DNA of 10,870 bases, from NCBI GenBank assembly GCA_025361325.1, contig JANYAL010000053.1, forward strand, positions 1 to 10,870, in the 5' to 3' direction. The notes under the pieces were generated by a model that was not told the DNA's origin, did not search any database, and saw nothing but the letters and a program-made list of their open reading frames with translations. Source of the DNA: Bacteroidota bacterium. Its GTDB lineage: Bacteria > Bacteroidota > Bacteroidia > Chitinophagales > Chitinophagaceae. Position numbers and translations under genes: made by a program. Of the stretch, positions 6,222 through 10,870 are shown in pieces; within the stretch, counting starts at the first letter, position 1; every line of letters begins with the position of its first letter.

Positions 6222-7556
6222 TTATATACCTGATGAAACGGCGGTTCGTCCCTGTATCCTTCCACTGCTCATCAAACCATCATACTGGCGCATTAGTAAT
6301 TGCGTTTCGATTTGCTGCAGGGTATCCAGGATCACACCCACCATGATCAGCAAAGAAGTGCCACCAAAGAAAGTGGCAAATCCCTGGGTCATGCCAAATA
6401 GCAACTGGAATATTCCTGGAAGAATACCCACTAGTGCCAGCAAGACGGCACCCGGTAATGTGATACGGTCCATGATGGTTCCGATATAGTCTGCTGTGGG
6501 TTGTCCCGGTTTTACACCAGGAATGAACCCATTATTACGTTTCAGTTCATCAGCCATCTGCTTAGGATTGAATATCAAAGCCGTATACAGGAAGGTGAAA
6601 GCGATCACACAAAATGAGTACACAATCATGTAAATGACATCGGTGTGGTCGGTAAAATGCCTGGCCCAGCCTTCTCCCTTGAATCCAGTGAATACAGTTG
6701 GCAAGAATAAAATAGCCTGGGCAAAGATGATAGGCATAACGCCTGAAGCATTCACTTTGAGCGGCAGGAAATTTCTGGCCCCGCCGAACTGTCTATTGCC
6801 AACGATCTGCTTGGCATAGTTTACGGGCACTTTGCGCGTACCCTGTACCAACATGATAATACCCAAAATTACGGCAATAAGGAAAACAATCTCAATCAGC
6901 ATGATTAGTAATCCCCCCGCACCCCGGGTTGACCTTGCTGCCCATTCCTGCCCGAAAGCTTGTGGCAAGCGGGCAAGGATTCCTACCATGATAATAATGG
7001 AAGTTCCGTTACCCAATCCTTTATCAGTTATTTTTTCTCCCAACCACATTACAAACAAAGTTCCCACAGTTAATATGACAACAGTGGACAGCCAGAAATA
7101 ACTGCTGAATGCAGGTATGATTGCTTCGGCATTACCCGGACTCTTCAGATAACCAATATATGCTGCCGCCTGGAATGCTGTAACAATAACAGTAAGGTAA
7201 CGAGTCCACTGGTTGATTTTCTTTCTGCCGCTCTCGCCTTCTTTCTGGATCTTGGCCATCTGGGGAACCAGAATAGTCATGAGTTGCATGAAAATTGAGG
7301 CGGAGATATAAGGCATGATACCCAAAGCAAAGATGGAAGCTTTATGAAAAGCACCACCTACGAAAGCATCCAGCAGACCCAACATACCGGTTTTGGTACT
7401 GTTGCTCAGGTTTGCCAGTTTATTGGGATCAATACCAGGCAAAACAATGAAAGAACCGACACGATAGATGAATATCAACAACAGGGTGAACACTATCTTA
7501 TTGCGTAGCTCTTCAATGCTCCAGATATTTTTAATTGTTTGAATGAACTTCTTCAC
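6222..7556 (-). CDS. secY: Protein translocase subunit SecY
   Basis: SecY is the channel subunit of the SecYEG translocon in the inner membrane, through which unfolded proteins are exported or inserted. The 444 residues from the chosen start contain about ten membrane segments. Family blocks are present: the plug region after TM1 (about 59-75, LLDAFVGGAFHKAS), GEKITDKGLGNGTS (173-186), the cytosolic loop RKVPVNYAKQ (241-250), NPKQMADELKRNNGFIPGVKPGQPTADYI (330-358) and a C-terminus ending in GR-x-QGR. I start it at GTG 7556 (VKKFIQTIKNIWSIEELR), because SecY of this phylum begins with MKKFI-like sequence and no ATG is available. A TTG at 7616 would add 20 unlike residues lying over an inverted repeat. 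It follows rplO by 71 bp. Confidence 0.96.
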   Translation of the reverse strand: MKKFIQTIKNIWSIEELRNKIVFTLLLIFIYRVGSFIVLPGIDPNKLANLSNSTKTGMLGLLDAFVGGAFHKASIFALGIMPYISASIFMQLMTILVPQMAKIQKEGESGRKKINQWTRYLTVIVTAFQAAAYIGYLKSPGNAEAIIPAFSSYFWLSTVVILTVGTLFVMWLGEKITDKGLGNGTSIIIMVGILARLPQAFGQEWAARSTRGAGGLLIMLIEIVFLIAVILGIIMLVQGTRKVPVNYAKQIVGNRQFGGARNFLPLKVNASGVMPIIFAQAILFLPTVFTGFKGEGWARHFTDHTDVIYMIVYSFCVIAFTFLYTALIFNPKQMADELKRNNGFIPGVKPGQPTADYIGTIMDRITLPGAVLLALVGILPGIFQLLFGMTQGFATFFGGTSLLIMVGVILDTLQQIETQLLMRQYDGLMSSGRIQGRTAVSSGI

Positions 7557-7577
7557 AGTGGAATTCGGTTTAATTGT

Positions 7578-7617
7578 TTTGCCGGCCCATGATGGCTCGT
7601 TCCAGTATACCGGCAAA
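7578..7617. repeat. Inverted repeat in the secY leader
   Basis: TTTGCCGG (7578-7585) and CCGGCAAA (7610-7617) are perfect 8-bp arms around 24 bases, which contain a small inner TGG/CCA pairing on the minus strand. The structure fills most of the 71-bp gap between rplO and the secY GTG and ends 21 bases before that start. It may modulate secY translation or mRNA processing. No T-run follows it, so it is not a terminator. Confidence 0.55.
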
Positions 7618-7627
7618 TATCATTAAT

Positions 7628-8077
7628 TTATTTTACTATCTCTATAGTACCTCCGGCCGCTTCAATGACAGACTTGGCTTTTTCACTGGCAGCATTTACC
7701 TTAAAGCTGAATTTCCCTTTAAGTTCTCCGTTACCCAATACTTTTACGCTGTCCGTTTGACCGATCAGCCCGTTAATATACAGGTTTTGCAGGTTGAATT
7801 CAGTTATGTTGTATTTCTCAGCCAACTGGTCAATCTGTCCAACATTCAGCACTTTAAATTCAATACGATTGTTGTTCTTGAAACCGCGTTTTGGGATTCT
7901 GCGTTGGATGGGCATCTGTCCTCCTTCGTGAGCCATCTTGCTCTTATAACCGGCACGGCTCTGACCACCCTTATTACCTTTTGTGGAAGTTCCGCCCTTT
8001 CCACTTGCCTCACCACGGCCAATCCTTTTCTCTTTGTGTGTAGCGCCTTTTGCAGGCTTCAGTGTGTGTAATTTCAT
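7628..8077 (-). CDS. rplO: 50S ribosomal protein L15 (uL15)
   Basis: This is a large-subunit protein that binds 23S rRNA and helps late assembly. The 149 residues begin MKLHTLKPAKGA and continue with the Gly/Lys/Arg-rich N-terminal tail (about 18-45, KGGTSTKGNKGGQSRAG) that penetrates the rRNA, then the MPIQRRIPKRGF block (about 55-66) and a compact C-terminal domain ending AGGTIEIVK. Length fits the family (about 145-150). The ATG at 8077 has no Shine-Dalgarno. It lies between rpmD and secY, the canonical place in the spc block. Its 135-bp upstream spacer is the longest in the ribosomal part. Confidence 0.98.
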   Translation of the reverse strand: MKLHTLKPAKGATHKEKRIGRGEASGKGGTSTKGNKGGQSRAGYKSKMAHEGGQMPIQRRIPKRGFKNNNRIEFKVLNVGQIDQLAEKYNITEFNLQNLYINGLIGQTDSVKVLGNGELKGKFSFKVNAASEKAKSVIEAAGGTIEIVK

Positions 8078-8099
8078 TGTATGTTGATTTTGTACTTAC

Positions 8100-8112
8100 G
8101 GGGAATCACCCC
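8100..8112. repeat. Small GC hairpin before rplO
   Basis: GGGG (8100-8103) and CCCC (8109-8112) can form a 4-bp stem with a 5-base loop, 22 bases upstream of the rplO ATG on the minus-strand transcript. It stands out in AT-rich surroundings. The stem is short, so its role is open. Confidence 0.35.
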
Positions 8113-8212
8113 TCGCTTGTTTATTTGAAAATTTATCAATTTGATGAATTGGCAATTTCTTACATCTGAATGCCGGGCATTTAAGCAGCTAATTACCAAA
8201 TCAGCTAATCAT

Positions 8213-8398
8213 CTAATTAGACATTTCTTCCACTTTTACCAGGTGGTGCACTTTAGTGACCATGCCTAGTATCTGAGGAGTGGCCTCAACTTCAACGGAT
8301 GCATTCATTTTGCGTAGTCCCAACGCTGCCATAGTCCTTTTCTGGCGTTCGGAGCGGTCGATGACGCTCTTTACCTGTGTTACTTTTATCTTTTTCAT
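8213..8398 (-). CDS. rpmD: 50S ribosomal protein L30 (uL30)
   Basis: This is a small large-subunit protein bound to 23S rRNA. The 61-residue sequence MKKIKVTQVKSVIDRSERQKRTMAALGLRKMN... is typical: the VTQVKS strand, the basic helix with R-KRTMAALGLRKMN, and the last strand with GMVTKVHHLVKVEE. Length matches the family (about 58-62). I use the ATG at 8398; an upstream in-frame GTG at 8437 would add 13 residues foreign to L30. It sits between rpsE and rplO as expected, and ends with TAG, while the other ribosomal genes here end with TAA. Confidence 0.97.
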   Translation of the reverse strand: MKKIKVTQVKSVIDRSERQKRTMAALGLRKMNASVEVEATPQILGMVTKVHHLVKVEEMSN

Positions 8399-8458
8399 AA
8401 CAAATGATGAGGGGTGCGTGGTGAATCTTGGATCCACCAGGTCATCCTGAATTTTTTA

Positions 8459-8977
8459 TTAACCGTTAAAAACTTTTTTAAGCGACACACCGCGTGTCTT
8501 GGCAACAGCGATGGGTTCCCGTAAAGTGGCCAGGGCCTTAAATGTTGCCTTTACTACATTATGCGGGTTGGCTGAACCAAGGTTTTTTGCCAGTACGTCG
8601 GTGATACCAGCTGCTTCCAGAACAGCACGCATGCTGCCTCCTGCTATCACACCGGTTCCATGAGCTGCAGGCTTGATATATACTTTTGCCGCTCCGTCCT
8701 TGGATAACTGGTCATGTGGAATGGTACCATGCATGATGGGTATCTTGATCAGGTTTTTCTTGGCATCTTCAATGCCTTTGGTGATAGCTTCCTGTACCTC
8801 TTTCGCCTTGCCCAAACCATGACCTACCACTCCGGCTTCATTTCCTACCACTACCAGGGCTGAAAAACTAAAGGCACGTCCGCCCTTGGTGGTCTTTACC
8901 ACGCGATTGATGGCAACTACTTTGTCCTTCAACTCAAGGTCGCCAGCCTTTACTTTATTTACAATTAAATTTGACAT
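8459..8977 (-). CDS. rpsE: 30S ribosomal protein S5 (uS5)
   Basis: S5 is a small-subunit protein near the mRNA entry site that takes part in decoding accuracy and helicase activity on mRNA. The 172 residues show the N-terminal double-stranded-RNA-binding-like domain (about 15-80, with [27 protein letters not shown] and [12 protein letters not shown]) and the C-terminal domain with [19 protein letters not shown] and [14 protein letters not shown]. The Lys/Gly loop KTTKGG, where spectinomycin-resistance changes occur in other species, reads as wild type. The ATG at 8977 lies 28 bp after rplR, the shortest gap in the ribosomal block. Confidence 0.98.
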   Translation of the reverse strand: MSNLIVNKVKAGDLELKDKVVAINRVVKTTKGGRAFSFSALVVVGNEAGVVGHGLGKAKEVQEAITKGIEDAKKNLIKIPIMHGTIPHDQLSKDGAAKVYIKPAAHGTGVIAGGSMRAVLEAAGITDVLAKNLGSANPHNVVKATFKALATLREPIAVAKTRGVSLKKVFNG

Positions 8978-9005
8978 GTATTTTTCTGATTAGAATGTTT
9001 ATTAA

Positions 9006-9359
9006 TTAAAAAATCAACCCGCCTTCCCTTGCTCCTTCAGCCACTGCCTTTACGCGTCCATGATAGATATAGCCGCCACGATCGAACACCACAGTAGAGA
9101 TGCCCAGTTCCTTTGCCTTGTTCGCAATGGCTGCACCCACCAGTTTACTCTTCTGGATCTTCGGGGCCTTTTGTGCTGCAATATCCTTTTGTTTGGACGA
9201 AGCCGCTGCGAGGGTAACGCCATTGTCGTCATCGATCAGCTGGGCATAGATATCGGTATTGCTTCTGAAAACGCTTAAGCGTGGTTTCTGGGACGCACCA
9301 CTGATCTTCTTACGGATACGGTACCTGATCTTCTTTCTTGCACTGGTTTTGTTGTTCAT
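9006..9359 (-). CDS. rplR: 50S ribosomal protein L18 (uL18)
   Basis: L18 binds 5S rRNA and, with L5 and L25, attaches it to the central protuberance of the large subunit. The 117-residue protein has a basic N-terminus (SARKKIRYRIRKKI), the RLSVFRSNTDIYAQLIDD block (about 29-46) and the C-terminal VVFDRGGYIYHGRVKAVAEGAREGGLIF, all standard for the family. The length is normal for bacteria. The start is the ATG at 9359. It is preceded by an 89-bp spacer with an 8-bp hairpin. Confidence 0.98.
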   Translation of the reverse strand: MNNKTSARKKIRYRIRKKISGASQKPRLSVFRSNTDIYAQLIDDDNGVTLAAASSKQKDIAAQKAPKIQKSKLVGAAIANKAKELGISTVVFDRGGYIYHGRVKAVAEGAREGGLIF

Positions 9360-9417
9360 ATACTTCTGTTTTATTTCCTGATACTGCCAGGAATCTATTC
9401 ATGATTGGTTCATTCAA

Positions 9418-9439
9418 TGATGTGCTACCGTGCACATCA
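9418..9439. repeat. Intercistronic hairpin between rplF and rplR
   Basis: TGATGTGC (9418-9425) and GCACATCA (9432-9439) are perfect 8-bp arms around a 6-base loop. The element starts 9 bp beyond the rplF stop codon. No T-run follows on the minus strand, so it should not end transcription; a processing site, attenuating structure or binding site is possible. Confidence 0.6.
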
Positions 9440-9448
9440 CTTTCTTAA

Positions 9449-10003
9449 TTATTTTCCAGCCGCTTTACCTGCTTTCCTCCGAAGTACTTCACCAGCAAAT
9501 TTCACACCCTTGCCTTTATACGGTTCAGGCTTACGCAGGCTCCTGATCTTGGCACATACCTGGCCGATCAGTTGCTTGTCTACGCTCTCAAACTGTATCA
9601 TCGGGTTCTGTCCTTTATCCTGGAATGTGTTGACCTTTAATTCTTTCGGAATCTCGAAAATGATATTGTGAGAATATCCCAGTGCCAGGTCGAGCAGGTT
9701 GCCCTGATTCGAGGCCTTATAACCCACACCAACCAGTTCCAACTGTTTCTTATATCCCTCAGTCACCCCTTTTACCATATTACTGATGAGGGAACGGTAC
9801 AGGCCATGCATGGCACGGTGGCGGATTTGGTCGGTGGGACGGATAACATCTACAGTGCCATCTTTTACCTCGATTTTGATATCCCTGTCAATGGACTGTT
9901 TCAGTTCACCTTTAGGGCCCTTTACTGTTACCACGCCATCTGCGTTATATGTGATTGATACCCCCGCTGGGATCTCTACCGGTTTCTTTCCAATTCTACT
10001 CAT
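9449..10003 (-). CDS. rplF: 50S ribosomal protein L6 (uL6)
   Basis: L6 lies near the factor-binding site of the large subunit. The 184 residues comprise the two repeated L6 domains: MSRIGKKPVEIPAGV at the start, VKGPKGEL (about 28-35), HGLYRSLISNMVKGVTEGYKKQLELVGVGYKA (about 66-97) and the C-terminal PYKGKGVKFAGEVLRRKAGKAAGK, which contacts 23S rRNA. The length is ordinary. The start is the ATG at 10003. Upstream is a 99-bp spacer after rpsH; downstream follows a hairpin and then rplR. Confidence 0.98.
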   Translation of the reverse strand: MSRIGKKPVEIPAGVSITYNADGVVTVKGPKGELKQSIDRDIKIEVKDGTVDVIRPTDQIRHRAMHGLYRSLISNMVKGVTEGYKKQLELVGVGYKASNQGNLLDLALGYSHNIIFEIPKELKVNTFQDKGQNPMIQFESVDKQLIGQVCAKIRSLRKPEPYKGKGVKFAGEVLRRKAGKAAGK

Positions 10004-10102
10004 GTCGGTTTTTTTATCTTGGTTTTATATCCGATCCGTGTTCAGCCACGACGAAGGCTTAATTTTCAGACCTGTTTTTTCGAAACGTTGAAAGCATGCT
10101 TA

Positions 10103-10501
10103 TTAATAAATATTACAAAGTACCTCTCCACCCACATTCTGCGATCTTGCTTCTTTATCAGTCATCACCCCTTTGGAAGTGGATATAATGGCAACACCCA
10201 GGCCGTTTTTAACCCTTTTGAATTCACCCGGTTTTGCATATGTACGCAAACCCGGACGGCTTATCCTTTCCAGGCTCTGTATGACCGGTAATTTTGTAGC
10301 AGTATCATATTTCAAGGCGATCTTGATAAGACCTTGTTTGTTATCATCCTCGAATTTATATTTAAGGATATAACCCTTTTCATATAGGATTTCAGTGATA
10401 CGCTTCTTCAAGTTGCTTGCAGGTATCTCTACAATACGGTGATTCGCCATCTGGGCGTTGCGTATCCTTGTCAAATAATCTGCTATCGGATCAGTAACCA
10501 T
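10103..10501 (-). CDS. rpsH: 30S ribosomal protein S8 (uS8)
   Basis: S8 is a primary 16S rRNA-binding protein needed for assembly of the central domain, and the translational regulator of the spc operon in E. coli. Whether it regulates here cannot be seen; its usual target near rplX/rplE would lie outside the window. The 132 residues begin [19 protein letters not shown] and contain the C-terminal rRNA-binding motif [14 protein letters not shown] (about 110-123), ending GGEVLCNIY. The usual C-terminal CY-V/I is CN-I here, a mild variation. The start is the ATG at 10501. Confidence 0.98.
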   Translation of the reverse strand: MVTDPIADYLTRIRNAQMANHRIVEIPASNLKKRITEILYEKGYILKYKFEDDNKQGLIKIALKYDTATKLPVIQSLERISRPGLRTYAKPGEFKRVKNGLGVAIISTSKGVMTDKEARSQNVGGEVLCNIY

Positions 10502-10579
10502 TGTTATTTCAGTTAATTGATTAAATAATTTTTTCAGTATTCAGGATCAAAGAATCCATTATCCTGTTTCGATTACTGT

Positions 10580-10849
10580 TTACCAGCTCGATTTTGTGAT
10601 GCCCGGTATCTTCCCCTGCAATGCCATATCTCTGAACATATTCCGGGATAAACCGAAATGCCGCATATACCCGCGGGGACGTCCAGTAAGTTGGCAGCGA
10701 TTCTTCAAGCGTACGGGTGAGGCATTCTTGGGAATCAGGTCAAGGGCGGCATAATCGCCAGCAGCTTTGAGTGCCTTTCTTTTATCGGCATACTTGGCCA
10801 CCATTACTTCCCTTTTTCGTTGCCTGGCTTCAATTGATTTTTTTGCCAT
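10580..10849 (-). CDS. rpsN: 30S ribosomal protein S14 (uS14), zinc-free type
   Basis: S14 sits in the head of the small subunit. The product has 89 residues with a single cysteine (Cys52), so it lacks the CxxC-CxxC zinc ribbon of the short (about 61-residue) form; it is the long zinc-independent type. Family blocks are [49 protein letters not shown] at the C-terminus. The start is the ATG at 10849 near the right edge; only 21 bp of upstream sequence are seen, where rplE would be expected to end just beyond. A 78-bp spacer separates it from rpsH. Confidence 0.98.
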   Translation of the reverse strand: MAKKSIEARQRKREVMVAKYADKRKALKAAGDYAALDLIPKNASPVRLKNRCQLTGRPRGYMRHFGLSRNMFRDMALQGKIPGITKSSW

Positions 10850-10870
10850 GTTGTACTATTAATTTTTAAT

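Noticed and set aside
7557..7616. SecY extended upstream to a TTG (20 extra codons)
   Set aside because: The extra residues are unlike SecY and lie in the inverted repeat; the GTG at 7556 gives the usual KKFIQ-type beginning.
7574..8071. A 165-codon plus-strand reading frame opposite rplO
   Set aside because: It is antisense to a certain ribosomal gene, has no recognisable domain and shows Cys/Leu/Phe-rich antisense composition.
8113..8160. Internal promoter before rplO (TTG, 17 bp, TAAATTTT)
   Set aside because: The spacing is short, the -7 box is imperfect and the region is a low-complexity A/T repeat, so the match is not persuasive.
8399..8437. L30 extended upstream to a GTG (13 extra codons)
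   Set aside because: L30 is about 60 residues and begins MKKIKVTQ-like; the extension is foreign to the family.
10542..10566. Inverted repeat CAGGAT/ATCCTG between rpsH and rpsN
   Set aside because: Only 6-bp arms with a 13-base loop and no T-run; such pairs occur easily by chance.

Overview
The window looks like a chromosomal piece of a Bacteroidota bacterium, most likely of the Chitinophagia/Chitinophagaceae type. The evidence is the wording of the ribosomal proteins, SecY and methionine aminopeptidase, an LptF/LptG-type permease of Bacteroidota style, almost no Shine-Dalgarno sequences before the start codons, and an exact match to the Bacteroidota -33/-7 promoter (TTTG, 19 bp, TAnnTTTG) before a tRNA gene. 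The genus call is an inference from sequence style; no database was consulted.

All complete genes lie on the minus strand, so transcription runs from right to left. Right half (10849 down to 5292): the spc ribosomal-protein block in canonical order, rpsN, rpsH, rplF, rplR, rpsE, rpmD, rplO, secY and map. It encodes ribosome components, the protein translocation channel and the enzyme that trims the initiator methionine. The usual continuation (infA, rpmJ, rpsM, rpsK, rpsD, rpoA, rplQ) does not follow map. Instead, 34 bp downstream, comes a BaiN/HI0933-type flavoprotein (5257 to 3992).

Left half: an LptF/LptG-family lipopolysaccharide export permease (3875 to 2781), a citrate synthase of the eukaryote-like type (2602 to 1277) closed by a clear intrinsic terminator, a secreted TPR protein (1188 to 430), and tRNA-Ala(GGC) (378 to 305) with its own promoter and terminator. 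A plus-strand gene, the C-terminal 89 codons of a GNAT acetyltransferase, runs in from the left edge and ends at 272, tail to tail with the tRNA. Its stop codon shares bases with the T-run of the tRNA terminator.

No stretch above 300 bp lacks a gene. The longest gaps are 2603-2780 (178 bp), 8078-8212 (135 bp) and 6093-6221 (129 bp). The spacers inside the ribosomal block are unusually long for this operon (28 to 135 bp), and several hold perfect inverted repeats. I found no mobile element, CRISPR array, phage gene or defence system, and nothing that amounts to a new biological system. The points worth a second look are the broken spc-alpha linkage, the eukaryote-type citrate synthase and the structured intercistronic leaders. 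Four computed reading frames (map, secY, rpmD, lptF/G) begin at doubtful TTG or GTG codons; I moved them to internal starts, and each entry says why.
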